A stretch of DNA of 64,000 nt from G963422565 sp963422565. GTDB taxonomy: Bacteria; Pseudomonadota; Alphaproteobacteria; MPNO01. The notes beneath the pieces were generated by a model, which saw nothing but the letters and a program-made list of their open reading frames with translations, was not told the DNA's origin and did not search any database. Positions 31,431 through 39,542 of this stretch are shown one piece after another (position 1 is the stretch's first letter; every line of letters starts with the position of its first letter). Made by a program: the position numbers and the translations under genes. The stretch spans positions 2,604,001 to 2,668,000 of the forward strand of contig OY730228.1 of assembly GCA_963422565.1 (NCBI GenBank). The letters are read 5' to 3'.

Positions 31431-32045
31431 GTGATCTACCCGATCGACTGGGGCTTCGCCCTTCCCTACCTCGCCGCCGCGCTCGCGGCCGGCTACCTGC
31501 TGGGTTCGGTTCCCTTCGGCCTGCTGCTCACCCGTCTCGCCGGGCTCGGCGACATCCGGCGCCTCGGTTCCGGCAATATCGGGGCCACCAACGTCCTGCG
31601 AACGGGCAACCGCGCGCTGGCCGCCGCGACGCTGCTGCTGGACGGCGCGAAGGGGGTCGCGGCGGCGGCAGCGGGCGCGCGCTGGGGCGGACCCGACATA
31701 GCGATCGTCGCCTCGCTCGGGGCGGTTCTCGGGCATCTGTTCCCCGTCTGGCTGCGCCTGCGCGGCGGCAAGGGCGTGGCCACCGGGCTCGGCGTCCTGA
31801 TCGGCCTCGCCTGGCCGGCGGGTTTGCTCGTCTGCGCGGTGTGGCTGGGGACGGCGGCGCTCTTTCGCTACTCGTCGCTGGCGGCGCTGATCGCCTTCGC
31901 CGCGTCGCCGCCGATCATGTGGCATCTGGCCGATACCCAGCGCATGGAATTCGCCGGGGCGCTGGCGGTGCTGATCTGGCTCCGCCATGCCGGCAACATC
32001 CGTCGCCTGATGACCGGGAGCGAGCCCAGGATCGGCGGCGGGTGA
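31431..32045 (+). CDS. plsY: Glycerol-3-phosphate acyltransferase PlsY
   Basis: A 204-residue inner-membrane enzyme that transfers the acyl group from acyl-phosphate to glycerol-3-phosphate, the first step of phospholipid synthesis. The three motifs are GSVPFG, GSGNIGATNVLRTG and GHLFPVWLRLRGGKGVATGLG. It begins with GTG at 31431 and overlaps dprA by GTGA. The plsY-dprA-topA-rnr order is common in Alphaproteobacteria. Confidence 0.95.
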   Translation: MIYPIDWGFALPYLAAALAAGYLLGSVPFGLLLTRLAGLGDIRRLGSGNIGATNVLRTGNRALAAATLLLDGAKGVAAAAAGARWGGPDIAIVASLGAVLGHLFPVWLRLRGGKGVATGLGVLIGLAWPAGLLVCAVWLGTAALFRYSSLAALIAFAASPPIMWHLADTQRMEFAGALAVLIWLRHAGNIRRLMTGSEPRIGGG

Positions 32046-33130
32046 ACGAGGTCGAGCGGCTGGCCCGGCTGCGCCTCGCCCGCAGCGAGGGCGTCGGACC
32101 GAGGAATTTCGGGCGGCTGATCGCGCATTGCGGCTCGGCCCTGGCGGCCCTCGATGCGCTGCCGCGCCTGTCGGCGCGAGGCGGCCGCGCGGCCCCTCTC
32201 GACCCCGCCCCGGCGGAGCGGGCCGAGCGCGAGCGCGCCGCGGTCGCGCGGCTGGGCGGGCGGCTCGTCGTTCTCGGCGAGGACTCCTATCCGGAGCCGC
32301 TCCGCGCCATCGTCGATCCGCCGCCGGTGCTGACCGTGCTGGGAAACGCCGGGCTCCTCGCGCGGCCTGCGGTGGCGCTGGTGGGCGCACGCAACGCGTC
32401 CGCGGCCGGGCGCAAGCTCGCCCGCGACCTCGCCGAGGAGCTGGCCCGCGCGGGGCTGGTCGTCGTGTCGGGCATGGCGCGCGGCATCGACGGCGCCGCC
32501 CATGAGGGGGCGCTCGCCGAGGGCACGATCGCCGTCCTCGCCGGCGGCGTCGACTCGCCCTATCCGAAGGAGCACGCGCCGCTCTACCGGCGGCTCGTCG
32601 CGGACGGAGCGGTGGTCGCGGAGAACGGCCTCGGAACCGTTCCGACGGCGCGCCTCTTCCCGAGCCGCAACCGGCTGATCTCCGGTCTCGCGCTCGGCGT
32701 CGTGGTGGTCGAGGCGACGCTGCGGTCGGGCTCGCTGATCACCGCCCGGTTCGCGAACGAGCAGGGCCGCATCGTCATGGCGGTGCCGGGATCCCCGCTC
32801 GACCCGCGGGCGCGGGGCGCCAACGACCTGCTTCGCCAGGGGGCAGTGCTGGTCGAGAGCGCGGAGGACGTGATCGAGGCGGTCCGGGGCATGGCGGCGG
32901 CACCTCCGCCGGAGCCGCGCCGCGAGGACGAGGCGCCGCCGGGCGACGAGCCCGCGGAGGACGACCGCGCCCGGCTCGCCGCCGCGCTCGGCCAGACGCC
33001 GGTCGCGGTCGACGAACTCGTCCGCGCCTGCGGCCTGTCCGCGGCGGCGGCCCAGATGATCCTGCTCGAACTCGAGCTCGCCGATCGAATCGTCCGCCAC
33101 CCCGGCAACCGCATCGCGCTTCGCCCGTGA
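32042..33130 (+). CDS. dprA: DNA-processing protein DprA
   Basis: A 362-residue protein that loads RecA on incoming single-stranded DNA. The Rossmann-like core shows VALVGARNASAAGRKLA, VVSGMARGIDGAAHEGAL, FPSRNRLISGLALGVVVVEA and SGSLITARFANEQGR. An N-terminal SAM/HhH-like region and a C-terminal winged-helix (VAVDELVRACGLSAAAAQMI) flank it, joined by a Pro/Glu-rich linker. GTG start at 32042 overlaps plsY. In related genomes topA usually follows at once; here 3.8 kb of foreign DNA intervenes. Confidence 0.95.
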   Translation: MNEVERLARLRLARSEGVGPRNFGRLIAHCGSALAALDALPRLSARGGRAAPLDPAPAERAERERAAVARLGGRLVVLGEDSYPEPLRAIVDPPPVLTVLGNAGLLARPAVALVGARNASAAGRKLARDLAEELARAGLVVVSGMARGIDGAAHEGALAEGTIAVLAGGVDSPYPKEHAPLYRRLVADGAVVAENGLGTVPTARLFPSRNRLISGLALGVVVVEATLRSGSLITARFANEQGRIVMAVPGSPLDPRARGANDLLRQGAVLVESAEDVIEAVRGMAAAPPPEPRREDEAPPGDEPAEDDRARLAAALGQTPVAVDELVRACGLSAAAAQMILLELELADRIVRHPGNRIALRP

Positions 33131-33305
33131 CGGGACGAGAACGACGCCCTGCCTCGGCCGAATGGCGGGCCGGGCCGGGCGCATGGAAGAAGAGGCGAGG
33201 GCCTTCCGCGCTCCCGGTCGCGACAAGCGGTTCGAGGAAGACCGGGACCGCCGGCCTGCCGCAGGACCTCCCCGGATGGCCGACAGGTGGAGATGGAACG
33301 TCGGA

Positions 33306-34267
33306 CTACCGTTTCGTGATCTTGGGGCCGGCATAGACGACATGGATCGGCTTCCCGGCCTCGACCGGCCAGGAGAAGTGCAGGCGCAGCGTCAAGTGCG
33401 AGACTTTGCCGTGCCACGTGCAGAAGAGGGACCGCGTCGAATCTTCCGGGTGGACGAAATGCAGATCCCGGCGGAATTCCCGTTTCTCGGATCGGAGGAG
33501 TCCGAAAACAGTGCCCGGTCGCCCGTGAAGTAGTCGCAATACAAGCGGTGGCCCTCCATGTTGCGCCCGCCGCCCTCATCGAAGGCCCGTGCGAAACGGT
33601 AGAGAATTCCGAGCAGGAAGAGAAAACGATCTACCGAACTTCTTGCGAAGGGGACCCCGGCGAGAGGCGCGAAACAGTCTTCGGAAAAGACCAGCCGATA
33701 GAAGCGGTCAATCGAAGCGGCGCCCAAATCCTGCCACGATCGGATCGGCGGCGCTTGATCCTGCAATGCGCGTTCGAGTTCCGATGCGCATCACCAGTTC
33801 CGGATGGCGGTCCGTCGATCGTCGCACGCGTCCTCCGAGCGGCGCCAGGTCACGTCGATCGGCGCAAAAGTCCAACCGGATGGGACGAGGCTGACCAATC
33901 CGCAATCCACCCCGTGCAGATTTCTGAAGGCGGCCTCACCTATGGCCGTATCGGTTGCGATGTTCCCTTCGCATTCCAGCCAGTCATCCTTGCCGTGCCC
34001 GCGACGATCGCCCCAGAACGGACCGGCCCTGGTCAACCAGCTCATCGCGGCCCGGCGCTCGCTGTCCGATTCGAGATTCCCGATCGCCTGCGGCATCGAT
34101 ATGCCGGACATCGGCATGGCCTTCAGGAATTCTCTGTGGCATTGCAGCTGGCGGCCGGATCGCTTCGCCGCGTTTCGTATCGTCATCAGCCGCGAGAGCG
34201 CGTTGCGGAAGGACGCCATGTCATGGAACTGTCGATGGACCGACAGGTCGTTGACGAGGAGATCCAT
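33306..34267 (-). pseudogene. Third gene of the DUF262/ATPase cassette, broken
   Basis: An unrecognised protein of about 320 residues when repaired. It reads from ATG 34267 to a TGA at 33791-33793 (RNW-stop-CASELERAL, probably TGG to TGA), continues in the same frame through PPIRSWQDLGAASIDRFYRL and HRLYCDYFTGDRALF, then needs one inserted base near 33500 to continue as SEKREFRRDLHFVHPEDSTR and HFSWPVEAGKPIHVVYAGPK to 33306. I have a vague memory of the C-terminal HGK ... HFSWP ... YVVYxGPKITK pattern in uncharacterised proteins but cannot name it. It begins one base after the ATPase stop. Two independent lesions suggest real decay. Confidence 0.7.
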
Positions 34268-34268
34268 G

Positions 34269-35435
34269 TCAGTTCCAGCCGGCCAGATCGTTCATGTCAT
34301 GATCGAACTGGTCGAAAAAGCCTTCGGGCCAGGCATCGATATTGCCGTCGGCGTCGATTGCCGGACTCTCGACCTGGGGCATCCCGCCATCTCTGCCCTC
34401 TCTCTCTCGCCGCGGCCGGAAAAAATGAAGCGCCACGGCGTCGCCGGGAAATACGCCCATTCTGACGGCGCGGCGTATTCCGTTCAGCACATGGTCGCTG
34501 TGGGTTTCGATCATTACCTGCACCCCTGCCGCGGCCGCCTGCGCAAGAAAACGGCCCATCGCGCTCTGCCCTGCGGGATGCAGATGTACTTCCGGGTTCT
34601 CGATCAGCAACAGGTCGTTCTTCTCGGCCGACAATGCCGCCACGACGATCGGAAGAGCCTGGGTCAGCCCGAACCCTGTATGCACGGGGCGGTGGAAATC
34701 GGTGTCGTTCGAGACCCGAATCCCGAGCGTGACCGCATTGGCGCGCGGAACCCGGTCGATCGCCAGGACGCAACCGGGGAAGAATTGCGCCATTCGCGCC
34801 TCCACCTGCCGGAATCGGGTGCGCGGGACATCGGCGTCGACCAGCCCCGGCAATATCGGATTGTCGCGGCCGGAATGAAGAATGCTGACGGCATATTCGC
34901 CCCGCGCGCCGACGACGGGGGTCAGCTGGGGGTCGTCGTGTCGGTAATATTCGCGCGGTCCCAATCTCTCCGCCGTCAGATAGGTGAGCCGGCGCAACCG
35001 CTCGGTCACCGAATGCGGGCTCGTCCGCGCCGGCAGCAGGCGATGAAGCGGCCCGGACCCGTCGACATCCCAATCATCGTCGGGCGCCGCCTTCCCCCTG
35101 GTCCTGCGCACCGCCACCGACATCTCGTCGCGCGCGCCTTCGAATTCCCATTCGAACCGATCCGCATCCCCGTCGCGCAGCGCAACCCCGCATCTGCCGC
35201 GCCCATGGATCTGGTCGATCACGTCCGCCGCGGTTCCGAGGCGGAGAGTGGCGCCGTCGAGCATCAGCCGCGTGGACCATTCATGTTCGCGCATCGTCTG
35301 ATGGAGCAGCGCCAGCGCCTGCAACAGGGACGACTTGCCCGATGCGTTGGTGCCCGAGAGCAGCGTCAACGGCCGCAAGGGCAGCTTCAGCGCCTCGAAA
35401 CATTTGAAGTGCCGCAGGTCAAGGCGCGTGATCAC
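34269..35435 (-). CDS. AAA/ABC-type ATPase of a DUF262-linked cassette
   Basis: A 388-residue SMC/RecF-like ATPase (AAA_15/AAA_21, close to DUF3696 proteins). Walker A is GTNASGKSS (28-36), a signature-like GFGLTQALP is at 254-262, Walker B is LLLIENPE (275-282) and the switch THSDH is at 311-315. The middle segment is a short insert rather than a coiled coil. Such overcoming-lysogenization-defect-like ATPases are common in phage-defence operons with a nuclease partner. It overlaps the DUF262 gene by 17 bp. GC is visibly lower than in neighbouring housekeeping genes. Confidence 0.82.
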   Translation of the reverse strand: MITRLDLRHFKCFEALKLPLRPLTLLSGTNASGKSSLLQALALLHQTMREHEWSTRLMLDGATLRLGTAADVIDQIHGRGRCGVALRDGDADRFEWEFEGARDEMSVAVRRTRGKAAPDDDWDVDGSGPLHRLLPARTSPHSVTERLRRLTYLTAERLGPREYYRHDDPQLTPVVGARGEYAVSILHSGRDNPILPGLVDADVPRTRFRQVEARMAQFFPGCVLAIDRVPRANAVTLGIRVSNDTDFHRPVHTGFGLTQALPIVVAALSAEKNDLLLIENPEVHLHPAGQSAMGRFLAQAAAAGVQVMIETHSDHVLNGIRRAVRMGVFPGDAVALHFFRPRREREGRDGGMPQVESPAIDADGNIDAWPEGFFDQFDHDMNDLAGWN

Positions 35436-36537
35436 CGAGGACCTCCCGCAGCGCTTCCCGGGCCATGGCGAATCGCCTCTTCACGCGTTTCGTATCGTTT
35501 GTTCCGTAGGTGATCGCCGCATTGAATTCCTCCTGACGCAATAGACGATGGACCGCTTGAAGCAGGGGATCGGCGAAGCTCCGGACATGGGCCTCGCCAT
35601 ATCGGGAGAGACCGGTCGACATCACATCCCAGAAGGAGGCGTTCAATATGCTACGATAGTCCTGACCGGGCGAGTGCTTTCGGAACGCATGACGATCGAA
35701 GACCAGGAAGTTATTGTCGAGACCTCGTCGGAACGCCGCAGACAGACCGGACAATTCCGTTTCGCTCATTCGGTTCATTCGGCGTAGACAATCGGCAAGG
35801 AATGTATCCATATCTCCATTATACTTATCCAAGCTCAGGAGTTGGAAAGCGCAAAAACGATTGACGAATTCGCGATCGCGCATCGTTTTCTTGTTCAGGC
35901 TCATCCCTGTTGCGCGCAAAAAAGTGTCGGTCTGGGCCTCGTCCTTCAGGAAGCGCGTCGCCTTGCCCATGAACAGGCTGTTGCGCATCTGCTGCCGGGT
36001 GAGCGGAACCCCGCTATTCACTCTTTCGAAAATGTCCAGGCGCGCGCGTTCCGGCACCTTCGAATCGATAATGTAGAAGATGAGGTTGCAGTCCTCGATT
36101 CGGTTTTGAAGCTTGACCGAAAGCTCGGAGAAGTATTTTCCGTCGATCTCGTTTCTATCGGGAAGCTTCAGCTTCAGCTCGTCCTTGGAAAAGCGCTGGA
36201 AGGTGGAAAGACGCTGCAAACCGTCGACCACCACCATGCGGCCTTCGTCATCCTCCGCGAGATAGAAGACAGGCAGGGGGATGCGCATTACGACCGATTC
36301 GACGAGCTTGCTCTGCTTGTCTTCCGACCAGATGAAATCGCGCTGAAAGTCCGGATCCATGATGTATCTCGCATTGTCGATACGGCGGATGACGTCCTGG
36401 ATCGTCCGGCTCTCTTGGCGGATCAGCAGTTCGTCGAGCGGATAATCGCCCCAGGCAGCCCCCGCCTGGTCGAGACCTTCCGGTTCTTCGCTCGCGGTGC
36501 CGGCTTCTGCGGGCCGATCGCCCTGCTCGCTATTCAT
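35419..36537 (-). CDS. DUF262 domain protein (ParB/Srx-like nuclease fold)
   Basis: A 372-residue protein. The N-terminal DUF262 domain shows PDFQRDFIWSEDKQSKLVES, then MVVVDGLQRLST with D105-G-L-Q-R109 (the conserved DGQQR-type motif) and FERVNSGVPLT at 170-180. DUF262 proteins include nucleotide-hydrolysing subunits of GmrSD and SspE-like restriction factors. No C-terminal HNH (DUF1524) domain is present; the C-terminal half is helical with many Arg and Phe. As the first gene of the cassette it likely senses or cuts DNA together with the ATPase; inferred. Confidence 0.85.
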   Translation of the reverse strand: MNSEQGDRPAEAGTASEEPEGLDQAGAAWGDYPLDELLIRQESRTIQDVIRRIDNARYIMDPDFQRDFIWSEDKQSKLVESVVMRIPLPVFYLAEDDEGRMVVVDGLQRLSTFQRFSKDELKLKLPDRNEIDGKYFSELSVKLQNRIEDCNLIFYIIDSKVPERARLDIFERVNSGVPLTRQQMRNSLFMGKATRFLKDEAQTDTFLRATGMSLNKKTMRDREFVNRFCAFQLLSLDKYNGDMDTFLADCLRRMNRMSETELSGLSAAFRRGLDNNFLVFDRHAFRKHSPGQDYRSILNASFWDVMSTGLSRYGEAHVRSFADPLLQAVHRLLRQEEFNAAITYGTNDTKRVKRRFAMAREALREVLGDHAP

Positions 36538-36941
36538 GCCGCACTCCCCACTTTCCTGCCCCGGCTCGACATATCATATGCGCCGCAACGCGGTCAGCGC
36601 CCGGTGGGAAGCATCGTGGCTCGACGCTCGAGGCGGCGGCGCCAATCCGGCGACCGCCGCCCGGAACCAGGCTCCAGGCGATGGCCGGTCGCGGTCCGGC
36701 AGCGCCAGGGCGCCTTGTCCTCGTGGCCGTCTGCGGGCGGGCGACCGGGGATCGTCCCGACCCCGACACGGCCGAGGATACATGCCATCCGATATCCAAT
36801 ACGTCCTGAACCGGGACAGGCGGTTGACGAACCCGTTCGCGGGTGCCAATTGTCGGCGGCGGCAATGCGCATGCCGCCCCGGTAGCCGCCCCGGATGGGA
36901 AGACCGGCATCCTGCGCCATCGTGATCGAGTAGCCCACATC
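36538..36941. other. Intergenic region between the DUF262 cassette and topA
   Basis: 404 bp with no credible gene; short frames here lack ribosome sites and homology. It must hold the promoters of the divergent DUF262 gene and topA, but no strong -35/-10 pair was found. The right half has the high GC of the chromosome, so the cassette boundary probably lies within this gap. Confidence 0.5.
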
Positions 36942-39542
36942 ATGGACATCGTCGTCGTCGAGTCGCCGGCCAAGGCAAAGACCATCAACGAATATGTCGG
37001 GCGCGGCTACAAGGTGCTCGCGAGCTACGGCCATGTCCGCGACCTTCCGCCGAAGGACCGTTCGGTTCGGCCGGAAGAGGATTTCGGCATGAGCTGGGCC
37101 GTCGACGGGAGGGCGGAGAGGCATCTCGCGGCGATCGCCAAGGCGCTGGCCGGGGCCGAACGCCTCTATCTGGCGACCGACCCCGACCGCGAGGGCGAGG
37201 CGATTTCCTGGCATGTCCGGGAGGTGCTGGCCGAGCGGGCGGCGCTCGAAGGCATCGACGTGAAGCGGGTGGTCTTCCACGAGGTTACCAGGGACGCCGT
37301 CACCCGCGCGCTCGCGACCCCGCGCGATCTGGATCATCGCCTGATCGACGCCTATCTCGCCCGCCGCGCGCTCGACTATCTCGTCGGGTTCACCCTGTCC
37401 CCGGTGCTGTGGCGCAAGCTTCCGGGGGCCCGGTCGGCCGGGCGCGTGCAGTCGGTCGCGCTGCGGCTGGTCTGCGAGCGCGAGGCCGAGATCGAGGCCT
37501 TCCGGCCGAGGGAATACTGGTCGATCGAGGTCGACTTCCGCACCGCCAACGGCGCCGCGGTCGCCGCGCGGCTCACCCATCTGGACGGCGCGAAGCTCGA
37601 CCGCTTCGATCTCGGCGACGAAGATTCCGCCAGGGCGGCGGCGGCGGCGATCGACGCGCATGCCTACCGGGTGGCCGCGATCGAGCGCAAGCTCGTCCGG
37701 CGCCGCCCGCAGCCCCCGTTCACGACCTCGACGCTCCAGCAGGAAGCCTCGCGCAAGCTCGGCTTCTCGGCCACCCGGACGATGCGCACCGCCCAGCGTC
37801 TCTACGAAGGGGTCGATCTCGACGGCGAGACCGTCGGGCTGATCACCTATATGCGGACCGACAGCGTGACGGTCGCCGGCGAGGCCCTGCGCGGCCTGCG
37901 CCGGCTGGTCGGGGAACGGTTCGGGCCGGACTATCTGCCGAAGCGGCCGCACGCCTTTCGATCGCGAACGAGGAACGCCCAGGAGGCGCATGAAGCGATC
38001 CGCCCGACCGATCCCAAGCGGGCGCCGGGCTCGGTGGCCGGGGTGCTGGGCAGGGACGAAGGGCGGCTCTACGCCTTGATCTGGAGCCGCGCCGTCGCGT
38101 CGGCGATGCAGAGCGCGACGCTCGAACAGGTCGCCGTCGACATCGCCTCGCCGGGCCGCGAGATCGTCCTCCGCGCGACCGGATCGGTGGTGCTGTTCGA
38201 CGGCTTTCTCCGCCTCTACCAGGAAGGCCGCGACGACTCCGACGAGGACAAGGACGCCCGAGGAGAGGACGGGGACCGGATGCTGCCGCCGCTCGGCGAA
38301 GGCGAGTCGCTGGAACGCACGGCCACGCGACCCGAGCAGCATTTCACCAAACCGCCGCCGCGCTTCGGCGAGGCGTCGCTGGTCCGCAGGCTCGAGGAGC
38401 TCGGGATCGGCCGCCCCTCCACCTATGCCGCGATCCTGAGCGTCCTCCAGGAGCGCGGCTATGTCCGGCTGGAGAGCCGGCGCTTCCTCCCCGAGGACCG
38501 CGGCCGCATCGTGACCGCCTTTCTGTCGGGCTTCTTCTCGCGCTATGTCGAGTACGACTTTACCGCCGAGCTCGAGGACCGGCTCGATCTGGTGGCCAAG
38601 GGGGAGGCCGATTGGCGCGCGCTGATGGACGAGTTCTGGCGCGACTTCTCGGCCGCGGTCCGAGCGACCGAGGGGCTGACCGTCAGCGGCGTGATCGACG
38701 CGCTGGACGAAGATCTCGGCGCTCACTTCTTCCCGGCCGGCGACGGAGAGGCGGCGACTCCGCGCGCCTGCCCCGGCTGCGGCGGCCGGCTCGGCCTCAA
38801 GCTCAGCCGGCACGGCGCCTTCATCGGCTGCGGCAACTATCCCGAGTGCCGATACACACGGCCGCTCTCGCCCGGTGCGGACGACGCGCCGACGGAGGAT
38901 GGCCCGAGAGAGCTCGGCCGCGATCCGGAGAGCGGCGACGCGATCTCGCTGCGCAAGGGTCCCTACGGCTACTATGTCCAGCGCGGAGAGGCGATCGGCA
39001 AGGCCAAGCCCAAGCGCGCCGGCCTACTGAAGGCGATGAACCCGGGCGAGGTCACGCTCGACCAGGCCCTCGGCCTGCTGTCGCTGCCGCGCGTCGTCGG
39101 CATTCACCCGGGCTCCGGCAAGGAGATACGGGCGGGGCTTGGCCGCTACGGCCCTTATCTCCGCCATGACGGCGCGAGCAGGAATCTCGGCGCGGACGAG
39201 GACATCCTCTCGATCGGGGTGAACCGGGCCGTCGCGCTGCTCGAGGAGGCGCCGGCGCGCAAGGGAAGGGGTGCGTCGACCCCGCTCAGGGAGCTCGGCC
39301 CGCACCCGGAGGACGGGGCGCCGGTCACGCTGATGGACGGCCGCTACGGCCCCTATGTGCGTCACGGAAAGATCAACGCGTCGATCCCGAAGGGTGCGGA
39401 TCCGGCCGCGGTGACACGCGACGAAGCGGTTGCGCTGCTCGGCGCGCGCGCGGCGCGAACCGGGACGGCATCGCGCAAGGGCGCCGCCAAGCGCAGCCCC
39501 GCCAAGCCCCGCAAATCCCGCGCCAAGACGAAAAAGGCGTGA
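36942..39542 (+). CDS. topA: DNA topoisomerase I (type IA)
   Basis: An 866-residue enzyme that relaxes negative supercoils. Toprim: E7 in VVVESPAKAK and D80-x-D82-x-E84 in LATDPDREGEAISW. The active-site tyrosine is Y303 in GLITYMRTDS. LDRPSTYA-type block is GIGRPSTYAAILSVLQERGY. One four-cysteine zinc ribbon (CPGCGGRL ... CGNYPEC) is followed by several topoisomerase C-terminal repeats (RKGPYGYYVQ, GRYGPYLRH, GRYGPYVRHG) and a Lys/Ala/Pro tail. The ATG at 36942 is where homology starts. GTGA overlap with rnr. Confidence 0.97.
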   Translation: MDIVVVESPAKAKTINEYVGRGYKVLASYGHVRDLPPKDRSVRPEEDFGMSWAVDGRAERHLAAIAKALAGAERLYLATDPDREGEAISWHVREVLAERAALEGIDVKRVVFHEVTRDAVTRALATPRDLDHRLIDAYLARRALDYLVGFTLSPVLWRKLPGARSAGRVQSVALRLVCEREAEIEAFRPREYWSIEVDFRTANGAAVAARLTHLDGAKLDRFDLGDEDSARAAAAAIDAHAYRVAAIERKLVRRRPQPPFTTSTLQQEASRKLGFSATRTMRTAQRLYEGVDLDGETVGLITYMRTDSVTVAGEALRGLRRLVGERFGPDYLPKRPHAFRSRTRNAQEAHEAIRPTDPKRAPGSVAGVLGRDEGRLYALIWSRAVASAMQSATLEQVAVDIASPGREIVLRATGSVVLFDGFLRLYQEGRDDSDEDKDARGEDGDRMLPPLGEGESLERTATRPEQHFTKPPPRFGEASLVRRLEELGIGRPSTYAAILSVLQERGYVRLESRRFLPEDRGRIVTAFLSGFFSRYVEYDFTAELEDRLDLVAKGEADWRALMDEFWRDFSAAVRATEGLTVSGVIDALDEDLGAHFFPAGDGEAATPRACPGCGGRLGLKLSRHGAFIGCGNYPECRYTRPLSPGADDAPTEDGPRELGRDPESGDAISLRKGPYGYYVQRGEAIGKAKPKRAGLLKAMNPGEVTLDQALGLLSLPRVVGIHPGSGKEIRAGLGRYGPYLRHDGASRNLGADEDILSIGVNRAVALLEEAPARKGRGASTPLRELGPHPEDGAPVTLMDGRYGPYVRHGKINASIPKGADPAAVTRDEAVALLGARAARTGTASRKGAAKRSPAKPRKSRAKTKKA

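Noticed and set aside
33791..33793. Possible second selenocysteine UGA in the DUF262-cassette third gene
   Set aside because: The neighbouring residues (RNW-UGA-CASEL) are no redox motif, I saw no convincing hairpin just downstream, and the same gene has a second, frameshifting lesion; decay or error is more likely.
36594..38813. 739-codon minus-strand frame over topA
   Set aside because: Antisense shadow of topA; no homology or ribosome site.
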